NCBI RefSeq assembly: GCF_011290685.1
Contig: NZ_JAANYN010000006.1
Location: 186,001 to 250,000 of the forward strand
Direction: 5' to 3'
Source: Cyclobacterium plantarum
Lineage (GTDB): Bacteria; Bacteroidota; Bacteroidia; Cytophagales; Cyclobacteriaceae
DNA: 64,000 nt
Positions 18,419 through 27,945 of the stretch are shown here, in pieces. The position numbers and the translations under genes are program-made. Numbering within the stretch: the first letter of the stretch is position 1; the number at the start of each line of letters is the position of its first letter. The notes beneath the pieces are model-generated. The model made no database searches and was not told where the DNA came from. It saw nothing but the letters and a program-made list of their open reading frames with translations.

Positions 18419-21301
18419 TCATTTATTGATAAACTTGATCTGTGATTTACCCATCAAGCCTGAAGGCAATAATGGGGAATCTTCGTTGAATTTTATATTG
18501 GCATTGGTACGGGTATAGGAAATTTTATCCGGATTCCTGACATCCCCTACAATACGGTTGTTCCAGGTATTGACCACCTTAACGGTGATTGTATTTGCTC
18601 CCGCTTTCAGAAAGGGGGTAATACGGGTGGTATAGGGTGGAAGCCAGACGATGCCACAATCATTACCATTGACAAAAACCCGGGCCATTTCCTGAATATC
18701 TTCGAAAGTGATAAAAGCCTCTTTCTGGGGGGACACCATTTCTTCATCAAGGGTAAATTCCCTGGAATAGGATGCCGTTCCGGAATAAAATTGTACCCCT
18801 TCACTTTCTGACTCCGTCCAGCTGGCAAGTGAATCTGTTTGAATCGACTCAGGTCCACCCCATTCCGGATTGAAAGCAATCGTCCATTGGGTGGAAATAT
18901 CCATTGCCTCAACCGAATCATCTGCCTCCGGTTCTTCCTGAAAACCAAATTGTAAGTCGGTGTGCAAGGAAGCGTCATTTATACCACTTGTATTCTCCCT
19001 GAAAACTACAAACCTGGAAGCCAGAGGATCCATGATCATTTCCAGCATTATACCATCTTTCTTCTTTGAGAAACTAACCTTGCGTTGAATCAAACCCGAA
19101 ACCGGATCCCATATTTCCGGTATCCTGCTTTCATCTACCCGGAAATTAATGGAGATTTTCTCCTGCCTTTCACTGCTATTGGATATAAAGTAGATGTCTT
19201 CACTTGTGGTTTGCCGGTGAACAAAATCTATATGCAGGTCATGGTTATCAATGCCCATTACCTCCATGTCTGGTAGAATAGAAAGCTCATCCAGCACCTC
19301 CCTGACCGATTTCCTCCAATAAATGGTACCCCTCCCGTATTTATTTGAAAACACCTTTTCTCCATCACTATTACCCCATATTTGATCGGCAATTTTTTTT
19401 ACTTCTTTGTCTGATTCCGGATACCCCTTCAGGGAAGAGGCTCTTTCCGGCTTTCTGCCAAGGACTATTGCTCCATTGAAAATCAGTTGCTCAAGACGCT
19501 GCAATACTTCCAGAGATATGTCCATGCGGTCCGGAAGCACCAGTATTTTGTAGGCCTGACCTTCTGGCAATACCAATGCACCGTTTTCTGTTTTCAACCT
19601 GCTGGTGATCACATCCTCGTTGATGTAATCGTATTCATAGCCAGGCAATTTTCCAGGATTGACAGGCCTGGGCCTTCCACAATGGGGACACTTGGATTCA
19701 TCGTAAAAATAATCCGGAAACAGTCCAGGCATATCGGGTGTATAATTCGGATCCAACCGTTTGGGAGGCACCAGGTTAGGGGCATCATCACCATAATACA
19801 GCAGGACGTCTGCCACATAATTTCCCTGCCGCAACATGTAGGAGCTTCTTGCAATATAATCCATAAATGGGCGGGCCATTTCCCACCAGGTAGCATTGAC
19901 ATTGATATGCTCTCCAGCGTGGTAAACAAAGCCGGGTTTGCCGGCAATTTCAGGATTGTGAGAAAAGGTATGGAACACCACCTGGTTCAGTCCTTCACAA
20001 AAAGCAATGTCAATCAACTGTTTAAAGTCCGTCGGGCCATGTTGCCAGTGATTCCAACCGGTTAGCGATTCGGCGGCCACTACTTTTTTTCCATAAATGT
20101 GGGCTGCACTGGCTGCTTCTTTGGTTACCCAATGCCGCTGCCGGTTCCAGAACTCGCCCATCGGAATATGGGAATGTCCCAGTGCTTTCAAAGGTTCCAC
20201 CCTGGGATGTCCTCCATGCCCGGCCTCGGTGATCATTTGCATGCCCCTCTGCTCAGCAATTTCAACTGTTTGGGCATAATGATTTTCGATCAGTAAATCA
20301 CTTACCAGGCGCCTGTAGTCAGATTCAAACCTTACCTGTATCAGAGAATCTGAATGATCAAACCCTTGTAAGAGAGGAATATAGGGTCTGGGATCATAAG
20401 CATATCGGTTTTCGAATTCCGCCAGAAAATTTGGTGTCCAGTCCATCATTTGCCATACCTCATAGCTATCAATAAAAATGAACTTAAATTGTTTTTCAGG
20501 GGTGCTGGCCTGATCTATTCTGGAAAGCAATGCTTCAAAATGATTTTCAGTAGCCTGTTGGCTCAAATGATCAATGATCAAGCCTGTTGAATTTGGACTC
20601 GGGACCACCAAATGTTGCATGGTATTGCAACTAAAAATGGACAGCAGTTCCCAGGATCCGGCAGGTAGCTGAATTTCCGCTAATTTTCCATCCTTTTCAC
20701 CTGCCGGGAAAACTATGACTTCTTCTGGCGAATAAATTTTATCAGGGTTTTGGGGAATAGCCATCACAAAAAGCTTTTTGCAATTTTCTGCCTTTCCCCT
20801 GGCTGATTCCGGATTTTCAGTAGCTGGCTTGATCGCAGCAGGCCCTGTTACCTGTTCGGTAGTACTTAACAACTCTTTACTCCCGTCAGCAATGTCCACC
20901 CACTCACCTCCGGAATTCCAGCTACTGGCCGAGCTAATGCCCAGGTCCAGGCCCAATGAATGACTTTTGTCCAAAGCCAAAGACAAGTAATTGAGCGATT
21001 CAGGTCCAAGAAAGGCCGGACCATCCGGGATCATATCCTCGGGATCCATGAGAGCACCAATATCCCAGATAATTGCTCCCCTAAAGCCTTTATCTTTCAT
21101 TTCCTCCAATTCATAAAGTAGTTTTACTGTATCGATATGCCCGTTCATCCATGTCCACAGGGCAAGAGGTCTGCTTTCGTTAGGCGGATTTAGGAAGCCC
21201 TCTTCCATCAGAAGGGAATCCGGTTTTTCTTCGGTCGGTGAACAGGCGGAAAATGAAAAATTGATAGATAATACCAACAATAATGACAGTATTACATCCA
21301 T
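18419..21301 (-). CDS. GH106-like glycoside hydrolase (possible alpha-L-rhamnosidase), lipoprotein
   Basis: A lipoprotein of about 960 residues (lipobox SFSAC). The frame is open to a TTG at 21352, but the ATG at 21301 gives a standard signal peptide. The N-terminal segment (RPLALWTWMNGHID, then KGFRGAIIWDIG) and SSASSWNSGGEWV match the TIM-barrel start of GH106 proteins. Acidic residues in ITEAGHGG and AAESLTGWNHW are candidate catalytic or binding positions. A C-terminal jelly roll (ARVFVNGNDCGIVWLPPY) closes the protein. Characterised GH106 members release L-rhamnose; activity here is inferred. A CPHCGRP insertion near residue 550 is a possible metal or disulfide site. It heads the minus-strand sulfatase operon. 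Confidence 0.75.
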   Translation of the reverse strand: MDVILSLLLVLSINFSFSACSPTEEKPDSLLMEEGFLNPPNESRPLALWTWMNGHIDTVKLLYELEEMKDKGFRGAIIWDIGALMDPEDMIPDGPAFLGPESLNYLSLALDKSHSLGLDLGISSASSWNSGGEWVDIADGSKELLSTTEQVTGPAAIKPATENPESARGKAENCKKLFVMAIPQNPDKIYSPEEVIVFPAGEKDGKLAEIQLPAGSWELLSIFSCNTMQHLVVPSPNSTGLIIDHLSQQATENHFEALLSRIDQASTPEKQFKFIFIDSYEVWQMMDWTPNFLAEFENRYAYDPRPYIPLLQGFDHSDSLIQVRFESDYRRLVSDLLIENHYAQTVEIAEQRGMQMITEAGHGGHPRVEPLKALGHSHIPMGEFWNRQRHWVTKEAASAAHIYGKKVVAAESLTGWNHWQHGPTDFKQLIDIAFCEGLNQVVFHTFSHNPEIAGKPGFVYHAGEHINVNATWWEMARPFMDYIARSSYMLRQGNYVADVLLYYGDDAPNLVPPKRLDPNYTPDMPGLFPDYFYDESKCPHCGRPRPVNPGKLPGYEYDYINEDVITSRLKTENGALVLPEGQAYKILVLPDRMDISLEVLQRLEQLIFNGAIVLGRKPERASSLKGYPESDKEVKKIADQIWGNSDGEKVFSNKYGRGTIYWRKSVREVLDELSILPDMEVMGIDNHDLHIDFVHRQTTSEDIYFISNSSERQEKISINFRVDESRIPEIWDPVSGLIQRKVSFSKKKDGIMLEMIMDPLASRFVVFRENTSGINDASLHTDLQFGFQEEPEADDSVEAMDISTQWTIAFNPEWGGPESIQTDSLASWTESESEGVQFYSGTASYSREFTLDEEMVSPQKEAFITFEDIQEMARVFVNGNDCGIVWLPPYTTRITPFLKAGANTITVKVVNTWNNRIVGDVRNPDKISYTRTNANIKFNEDSPLLPSGLMGKSQIKFINK

Positions 21302-21663
21302 TTTCCTGCCGGTTAATTCAATTTTGCACAACTTTGAAATTTTAGAAACCAAGGGATTGAAGTGAATGATGTGAGGGAGGTAAAAGTAAGCTGAAGTACC
21401 TGATTAATCTTCCACCATCTTAGCAGATAAGCATGGTATTTTAACACCTTTCCAGGACTAAAATCAAATAAAAGAATTTAACCATTGAGCTTATACCAAA
21501 GCACAAATGCCTATTGCGGGATGTTCATAATGTACCCATAGGATTAGAATAAAGGCAGAACGCCATCGAAAGGTGGCTGAGCGGAGTCGAAGCCATCTTC
21601 CCCCAAAATAATAATTACAATTTACCTGGTGGGTTTCAATCTGATAGGATAAGGCTAATCAAA
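21302..21663. other. Gene-free spacer with probable promoter of the GH106/sulfatase operon
   Basis: About 360 bases separate the histidine kinase stop from the GH106-like start. The sequence is AT-rich and has no coding signal. The promoter for the minus-strand group ending at 7498 should lie here, but I could not identify convincing -33/-7 elements. Confidence 0.5.
21572..21596. repeat. Short palindromic REP-like element
   Basis: GGTGGCTGAGCGGAGTCGAA followed by GCCATC forms a small stem (TGGCT/AGCCA with an inner CGGAGTCG). The GAGCGGAGTCGAAG core is familiar as a dispersed intergenic palindrome in many Bacteroidota genomes. Only one copy is seen here, so its repeat nature rests on outside knowledge. 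Confidence 0.45.
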
Positions 21664-22764
21664 TTAATTCCTGAAAGTAATAATGAACCGCGTGCCATTA
21701 TTGGGTTCACTTTCAATATCAATTTTCCCACCCAGGGAGGTGACATGGTTGTGTACCAAATATAAGCCTATTCCTTTGCTGTCTGCATTATTATGGAAGG
21801 TTTCCCTAAAACCGAAAACCTTATCACCTACGCGCTTCATGTCAAACCCGATGCCATTATCCTCAAAAACCAACTGCGTGGAACCATTGCTGGTTCTGGT
21901 AGAAACCAAGATAATGGCATGGCTTCCAGGCTTGGCATACTTAATGGAGTTGGTAAACATATTTAAAAAAATACTTTCCAAATACGCCCTATTGAATTTC
22001 ACCTGATCCGTTGCAGAAAAATCAGCCACTATTTTGGTGTTGGAGATTTCAATCAGTGATTTTATGGAGTTTTTCACCTTGTCCATGACTTCATTGATAT
22101 CAAGCTGTTCAACCAGTACCGTCAGTACGTCCTTCTGACTCAGGTTGTCCACATAGGTGTCCAGGGTGTTTTTCAGGCCCTCAGTCGAATGCTTCATCAA
22201 TTCAATAAACTCAAGTATTTCAGAAGGCTCCATCGTTGATTCTTCTAAAATACTGAAAATGGAAAGCAGGTTATTAACCGGTGACCGCAAATCATGGGAG
22301 GTGGTAAAGGTAAGCTCTTTTAATTTTTCATTGGACTGGGTGAGTTTGGTAATCAGCGCATTTCTATCCGCCTCCAATTTCTTCTTATGCGTAATGTTTT
22401 TGGCTACCGCATAGATAAGGCCTTCTTCCTTGGCCGGTACGGAAGTCCAGGACAGCCAAATGATGTCACCGGAATGGGTAATATACCTGTTTTCAAAATT
22501 AAGCAGGGGAGTACCATCTGATATGATATAATTCCGGGTTTCCACCGTAGCCTCCAGATCCTCCTGATGAACAAAGGAATTGATGGGCCTGCCGTATAAA
22601 ATTTCATCCGGATACCCCAGTACTTTTTTTAGTGCCGGATTGATGCGCTTAAAATAACCATCAAAACCTGCCACACCAAATAAGTCCAGTGACAATTCAA
22701 AAAACAACTCCATATTAAACGAAGTCGTTTCATAGATATTCCCGTTTTTTGAGTGACAATCCAT
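21664..22764 (-). CDS. Soluble PAS-domain sensor histidine kinase
   Basis: A 366-residue cytoplasmic kinase with no membrane helix. A PAS fold spans about residues 18-128 (GVAGFDGYFKRINPALKKVL, then YAVAKNITHKK). The dimerisation helix follows, with the phospho-accepting H157 in SHDLRSPVNN. The HATPase domain has an N box around NMFTNSIKYA, G1 at DNGIGFD and G2 at GIGLYLVHNH. No response regulator or receiver domain lies beside it, so its partner is elsewhere. It sits alone between two catabolic clusters, with about 360-400 bases of spacer on each side. A role in sensing glycan supply or redox state is possible but only by position. Confidence 0.9.
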   Translation of the reverse strand: MDCHSKNGNIYETTSFNMELFFELSLDLFGVAGFDGYFKRINPALKKVLGYPDEILYGRPINSFVHQEDLEATVETRNYIISDGTPLLNFENRYITHSGDIIWLSWTSVPAKEEGLIYAVAKNITHKKKLEADRNALITKLTQSNEKLKELTFTTSHDLRSPVNNLLSIFSILEESTMEPSEILEFIELMKHSTEGLKNTLDTYVDNLSQKDVLTVLVEQLDINEVMDKVKNSIKSLIEISNTKIVADFSATDQVKFNRAYLESIFLNMFTNSIKYAKPGSHAIILVSTRTSNGSTQLVFEDNGIGFDMKRVGDKVFGFRETFHNNADSKGIGLYLVHNHVTSLGGKIDIESEPNNGTRFIITFRN

Positions 22765-23160
22765 AGCTGATTAAAAATTGAACCGGTAAAAAATCTTTTG
22801 AAATTATTGGTAAAAGACTTTTTGTTTCAAATACATGCTGTTTCCGGCAATAAAAATATCAAATAATTTAAGCAATCTGTTATATTACGTATTAAATTTG
22901 ATAAAAGGCCATTATAAAAGATCAACTTTTTTAAAATAAAAAACCACTTGTTACATATTTATGTGGTATAATTCAATTTTTTAGGTTTAAAATGAATTTT
23001 TTACCCTATCAATTATTAACTAAAAGACTATGTTTTAACCATGCCCAATATTAAAATTAAAACCAATTCTTTTTCATATACCTGCTCCGAATTCCCAATT
23101 GCTTTTTTAATTTTCAACTAATGAGATCTGACCAGCTGATGGATGATTTACATTAAACCA
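22765..23160. other. AT-rich spacer upstream of the histidine kinase
   Basis: About 400 bases of very AT-rich sequence without a credible open frame. The region should carry the minus-strand promoter of the kinase gene and the 3' end of the upstream sulfatase transcript. I found no clear terminator stem with a T tract and no RNA gene. Confidence 0.5.
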
Positions 23161-25107
23161 TTACTTGTGTGTATCAATGGCCATTCCACAGTTGATCTGT
23201 GTTTGGTCCAGGGCCATACCAATAAACATGGGATAACTCCAGCTCTTGTACCGGCCCCAAATATCACCAGCATATTTGGGAAATACTTCATCTTGAATCA
23301 CTGACATTAGTGGCGCAGCTTTTTCTCCAAGCTGCCGTACGCTGATGGCCGCCTGCAAGACCTGAACTTCATCAGTTAGCTTCAACATCCTTTCCAAAAC
23401 GGTAAAAGCATAGGGATCATCTCCCCGCTTTGCCATGATTTCAGCGGCTTTGATCGCTACAGCAGGCACCTCGTCCAGCATCAATTCTTTCAATTCCGGC
23501 ATCAGGGCTGTTATATCCTCCTCATAGGCATCCAATGCTACTAATGCCCAAAATCTTTGAGACGGGTCACTGGCTTCAAAATAAGGCTGAAGTGATTCTA
23601 AATCCGACACTTTGCCTGCCATCTTGGCCACTTCCAATATTCCCTGATACTTTTCCCAGCTGTAGGACCGGGCGACTTCATAAATGCTACTATTTTTGTC
23701 CCTTGCCTCCTGCATCATAATTCCTTCCGTAATCAGACCAGTATCTCTGTGCCGGACCATCCATTTGTCCAATGCATTGGAAAGCTGTAGGATCAATTCA
23801 TTGAACTCAGGTTCATTAATCAGGTTGGTTTGTTCCAGGGGATCATTTGCCAGGTCATAAAGCAGTTCCACCTCCTTTGCTTCATACATTCTTCTGGCTG
23901 GCTCCGGCAACAACCCCAAATCCCTAAGCCGGTTGATCTCCTCGTAACTCCCTCCCTTGTTGAATATCAATGCATTTTGAAAGTAAGGCAACTGCGGCAT
24001 AAAATGTCTCACGTATAAATACCTGCCATCATATACGGAACGGGATACTTCATAACAATCATCCGCCCTATCCCTGTAACCAAACACATAGGGTTTTTCT
24101 TCCGGATTTTTTCCCAAAAAAGACTTCCCTTCCATTAATTCAGGTACTTTCGTTCCAGCTAAGCTGATAACCGTAGGTGCAAAGTCTACAAATCCCACCT
24201 TCATCTCCGTTTCAGTGCCCTGAATATGGTTGACCAGGTGCTTGTATTTTTCCGGAACATGCAAAATGAAAGGAATCTGGAGTCCTGCATTATTCAGCCA
24301 GCGTTTGTGACCCGGAAGCCCGTGGCCATGATCAGAAAAAACAAAAACGATGGTTTCGTCCAGTAAGCCATCTTCTTCCAGCTGCGCCAGCAATGCTGCC
24401 ACTTCCTGATCAAAAACCGCCAGTAGGTCATACATGTGGGCCCATATCTTTCTCATCTTAGGGCTGTCTGGCAAATAAGGAGGGAGAATTACCTGCTCAG
24501 GATCGGTATATTCGGACAAGGATTCGATGTCTGAATCCCTCAGGGCATTGGTAGGGCCTTCATGGGTGATCATATAGTTAAAAACGCTGAAAAAAGGTTT
24601 TCCCTCTGGCCGGTTTCGCCAATGCGCAGTATTGCTGCTTTCGTCCCACCTGCCCTGGTGACTGAAATTATAATCCGTTTTTACATTATTGCTGGTATAA
24701 TAACCTGCCTCCCGCAGTACCTCGGGCAAAATTTTCATGGACTCGGGTACCGGGGTTTCAGACCTCAGGTGTTGTGATCCCAAAGAAATGGCATACATGC
24801 CGGTAATCAGGGTGGATCTGGCCGGTGCACAAATGGGTGCATTGGAAAAGGCCTGATTGAATTTGATACTGCTCTTTGCCAGCTGGTCTATATTTGGGGT
24901 CCTGGCCAGGCTATCCCCATAGCATCCATAAATAGGACTCAGATCTTCATGAGAAATCCATAAAATATTGGGGCGGTTCTGCAAGGCGTAGACCCTTCCC
25001 CCATCCAATGAGGCAATAATAAATACCAGTAAAAAAATATTGAAGTAGCCGATCTTACCATACCTATTCATACTGTTTAATTTTTTGCTGATTATGGAGT
25101 TTCCCAT
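23161..25107 (-). CDS. Secreted sulfatase (S1), CAPAR type, with HEAT-like C-terminal repeats
   Basis: A 648-residue sulfatase. The signal segment is FNIFLLVFIIASLDGG; the ATG at 25107 or the one at 25071 may start it, the latter giving a shorter n-region. WISHEDLSPIYGCYG replaces the usual DD by ED, seen in the sulfamidase/heparan-type branch. C93 in CAPARSTLITGMY is the formylglycine site and FVFSDHGHGLPGHKRW the second metal site. From about residue 520 a helical repeat tail (SDPSQRFWALVALDAYEED, VPAVAIKAAEIMAKRG) looks like HEAT repeats. It follows the TIM-barrel hydrolase gene by 16 bases or more and probably ends that operon. Confidence 0.9.
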   Translation of the reverse strand: MGNSIISKKLNSMNRYGKIGYFNIFLLVFIIASLDGGRVYALQNRPNILWISHEDLSPIYGCYGDSLARTPNIDQLAKSSIKFNQAFSNAPICAPARSTLITGMYAISLGSQHLRSETPVPESMKILPEVLREAGYYTSNNVKTDYNFSHQGRWDESSNTAHWRNRPEGKPFFSVFNYMITHEGPTNALRDSDIESLSEYTDPEQVILPPYLPDSPKMRKIWAHMYDLLAVFDQEVAALLAQLEEDGLLDETIVFVFSDHGHGLPGHKRWLNNAGLQIPFILHVPEKYKHLVNHIQGTETEMKVGFVDFAPTVISLAGTKVPELMEGKSFLGKNPEEKPYVFGYRDRADDCYEVSRSVYDGRYLYVRHFMPQLPYFQNALIFNKGGSYEEINRLRDLGLLPEPARRMYEAKEVELLYDLANDPLEQTNLINEPEFNELILQLSNALDKWMVRHRDTGLITEGIMMQEARDKNSSIYEVARSYSWEKYQGILEVAKMAGKVSDLESLQPYFEASDPSQRFWALVALDAYEEDITALMPELKELMLDEVPAVAIKAAEIMAKRGDDPYAFTVLERMLKLTDEVQVLQAAISVRQLGEKAAPLMSVIQDEVFPKYAGDIWGRYKSWSYPMFIGMALDQTQINCGMAIDTHK

Positions 25108-25123
25108 TCTTATGGGTGTGCCT

Positions 25124-26530
25124 TTATTCTTTTACTACTAAAGCCAAGCTGCCGCTGCTCGCCGGGCTGCTTAGCTGAATGGTGTCCCCACCTGAAATTT
25201 TTGAGGTTTCCAGCCATTCCGCATCCACTATGGAAAGCCACTGAAGGGATGCATTGCCCTCCAATGAGCTTAGATCCAAGCTCACCTCTCCACCTTGAGG
25301 AAAGTAAACCAGGTATCTTTCACCTTCTTTTGCGGCGCAATAGGCCTCGTTTGCCTCCCTTCCGGACAGCAAATCCATGCGTGGGTCAATTTCCCAAAAC
25401 TTTATTTTTTCTTCCAATTTCCTTACAGACATCAAAGCATGTATAGATGGGTCGCTCATACCCAAACCTGCAGGTGGTCGGTGAAACCTGCTGGAGGCAA
25501 AACCACCAATGATGTTGCGAAAAAAGGTTTCTACAGCATGCCTGTCATCGATTCCCCGATTGGTCCATGGGCTCGTTTTACTCCCATAAATCTTGGTGCT
25601 GTTAACAGGTCTGGGATTGGAATGGATATAATTAAAAATAAAACGGGCATTGTCCCCGTTGAGCTGACCGGTATTGTGGCTGTTTTGGGACATGTCTATG
25701 TAGTCATAGCGTTCAGGATGATCCAGGGTCCGTTTGTGCATGTCGGATTTGATATCCCAATCATCCCACATTTGGGTAAGCATGATTTCTTTATCTCCTG
25801 CTTCCTTTTTAATAAATTCAGCCCAGTACACGGCCCATTCATCTTCCCCCTTGGTCTCATTATCGATGCAATACAACACATGATCATATTCAAGGGCATG
25901 GCTCAGTAGTTTGCGTACAAAGGATTGCTGGTAGTCCAATAAGAGGGAGTTGTCATCCAGAGCCGGAACCGTGTAGAAAAAGGGTTGCTCGTTTGCCCCG
26001 GGATGATTGGGATATAGGCTATCCAGGCCAGCTTCTTCATAACTGTAATTGATATTGTTGGCAGGATGATAAGGATCCGATAGCCACTCCTTTCTGGAAT
26101 GATCAAATCGATCCCATATTTCAATTTGCACGATGATGTCTCTTTGAGCTGTCCATTGCAACAAACTGTCGAACTGATTCCAGTAAGCCTCATTCCAAAG
26201 GTTCAAGTCATACATCCCATTATCATCGGTAGCATAGGCCCTGAGGTCTCCGGGATCCCGGTCGCTCATGGTATTTCGGATATAATTTCCACCTATGGCC
26301 TTAAGACTATCCAAATGAGATTTGAGGTTGGGCTGTTGAAATAAATTGTCATTATCAGTAGCACCCAATAGCAATAGGGGTTCTCCCTTGAATTCCCAAT
26401 AAGCCGGGTTTTCGGACCAGGGTCTGATACTGTCATCCAATTTTCCTTCCTGTACTTTAATTCCTTTCTGTTGGCAGGCAATAGCCGAAACGAGAATACC
26501 AATGCAAGTAAAATAAAAGAATAACTTCAT
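25124..26530 (-). CDS. Lipoprotein TIM-barrel glycoside hydrolase-like protein
   Basis: A 468-residue lipoprotein (VSAIAC lipobox). The body resembles clan GH-A cellulase-like barrels. It begins with NPAYWEFKGEPLLLLGATDN, has GGNYIRNTMSDRDPGD at an early strand, and carries a candidate acid/base Asn-Glu pair in YCIDNETKGEDEW. A short beta domain ends the protein. No family with a defined activity can be assigned from sequence by eye. Its ATG overlaps the TGA of the DUF1593 gene (four shared bases), a sign of translational coupling, and a sulfatase follows. The three probably act on the same glycan. Confidence 0.68.
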   Translation of the reverse strand: MKLFFYFTCIGILVSAIACQQKGIKVQEGKLDDSIRPWSENPAYWEFKGEPLLLLGATDNDNLFQQPNLKSHLDSLKAIGGNYIRNTMSDRDPGDLRAYATDDNGMYDLNLWNEAYWNQFDSLLQWTAQRDIIVQIEIWDRFDHSRKEWLSDPYHPANNINYSYEEAGLDSLYPNHPGANEQPFFYTVPALDDNSLLLDYQQSFVRKLLSHALEYDHVLYCIDNETKGEDEWAVYWAEFIKKEAGDKEIMLTQMWDDWDIKSDMHKRTLDHPERYDYIDMSQNSHNTGQLNGDNARFIFNYIHSNPRPVNSTKIYGSKTSPWTNRGIDDRHAVETFFRNIIGGFASSRFHRPPAGLGMSDPSIHALMSVRKLEEKIKFWEIDPRMDLLSGREANEAYCAAKEGERYLVYFPQGGEVSLDLSSLEGNASLQWLSIVDAEWLETSKISGGDTIQLSSPASSGSLALVVKE

Positions 26531-27876
26531 GGGTTTGGGTTTAATATGATGCGTTTGTAACTGCTCATTGTCGGCAGCCCACTGTCCTTCACTTCCACTA
26601 TCAGGTGTATGGATTGCCCTGATGCAACTACCGGCATTTCAAAAGATACAGCGCCCCCCCGGTCTTCCACATGCAAGTGCAATTGTTTGGCAGGTCGGTA
26701 AATTTCTTCATACACCCACCAAAAAAAATCCAGTTGTTGCCCATCAGGATCTGTACTGTCACCGGCATCCAAACGTATCTGGTCTCCTGGCTTCGCTGAA
26801 ATATACAAGGGATCTGGGCCCAGATGACCATTTACAACAGCCACAGGATTGTGGTTTGCTTCTGCATAAGGCAGATGAGCCCACTTTACCCGCGCCATAA
26901 AGTCCGACTGGAAGGCTGTTCTCCAGCGGGCCACCGAATGCCGCTCATTGAGTGTACCCTGCAGATAATCAGGAGCGTCTATCAATAGCTTTCCTTTCAG
27001 CAGGCGGTACCTGCCGCCCCAGCCACCCCATTCAGGTCGTTCGGGAACGTTCAATCCATTCCGAATCAAACCAAGAAATGACGGGGAATCCCCTTCCTTC
27101 ATACCATTGGTTCCATGGCCATGCAGTTGGTACCGCTCACTTAAGGGACCATTGCCGTGGATATTGGCTCTGATCCAGTCTCCATTTTGCATGTGCTGCT
27201 GTCCGGTCATGTACATGCCCCTGAAGGCGGACAATTCCCTTACCCCGGTAAACCCTTGCCAGGCGAAACCATTGGCGATAAAATTCAATTGCTTGAATTC
27301 TCTGAGCAGGTATTCCCTATGCCCATCCTGGTCCCCGATGGCATGCACCTGAATCTTCCGGCAAAAATCATCCACTTCCTCTGCTGATCGGGTTTGACTA
27401 ATCCTCCACAGGGCTTGTGCCAATTCCCTTAAACCTCCCCAAACGGGAATGTGTACCAAATCATCTGTAGCATCCACTACCTGAATAATGGCTTCTGAGG
27501 CTTCGGTATCAAACCCTTCACCAAAATCATCTGAATTCCCCTGCCCCTTTCTGACGACCGACAAAAGACTATCGGGATGTGGAAATTCCTGCGAATGGGC
27601 GAGGAGGTTGGGATAAATTTCACGATATGCCATCAGGTGCCCCCGGATGAGTTCCGGCATAATATCCTGCCCGTGACCCAGCCGGCTGCTAGCACACAAT
27701 GCCTTGATGTCGAAGTGATCTGCATAGTAGAGGAAACGCACCAGACTCTGTTCATCATCTGTATCCCCTCCAATATCGGTCAGCAACACCACTTTTGGCT
27801 TTTGCCGGGCGACTGCGCTACTTAAGTATAGGCAACCGAGCAATAGTCCATAAAACAGGTTTTTGGTAATTCTCAT
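26527..27876 (-). CDS. DUF1593 nucleoside-hydrolase-like protein with Sde182-type C-terminal domain
   Basis: An exported protein of about 449 residues. The frame is open to a TTG at 27930; the ATG at 27876 gives a compact signal ending near SSAVARQ. KVVLLTDIGGDTDDEQSLVR carries the aspartate cluster typical of nucleoside-hydrolase-like folds. SRLGHGQDIMPELIRGHL and VWGGLRELAQALWR are also typical of DUF1593. The last 100 residues are an Ig-like domain (DAGDSTDPDGQQLDFFWWV) of the kind named after Sde182, first described as cellulose binding. In carbohydrate clusters this family probably acts on N- or O-glycosides, but no activity is established. It overlaps the next gene by four bases and lies 69 bases after a sulfatase. 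Confidence 0.82.
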   Translation of the reverse strand: MRITKNLFYGLLLGCLYLSSAVARQKPKVVLLTDIGGDTDDEQSLVRFLYYADHFDIKALCASSRLGHGQDIMPELIRGHLMAYREIYPNLLAHSQEFPHPDSLLSVVRKGQGNSDDFGEGFDTEASEAIIQVVDATDDLVHIPVWGGLRELAQALWRISQTRSAEEVDDFCRKIQVHAIGDQDGHREYLLREFKQLNFIANGFAWQGFTGVRELSAFRGMYMTGQQHMQNGDWIRANIHGNGPLSERYQLHGHGTNGMKEGDSPSFLGLIRNGLNVPERPEWGGWGGRYRLLKGKLLIDAPDYLQGTLNERHSVARWRTAFQSDFMARVKWAHLPYAEANHNPVAVVNGHLGPDPLYISAKPGDQIRLDAGDSTDPDGQQLDFFWWVYEEIYRPAKQLHLHVEDRGGAVSFEMPVVASGQSIHLIVEVKDSGLPTMSSYKRIILNPNP

Positions 27877-27945
27877 TTGTCTTTTACTTTTCCCGGAAAA
27901 AGTATTCTGCTTGACAGCCAATGAATGCAATTTACTGCTATTCTA

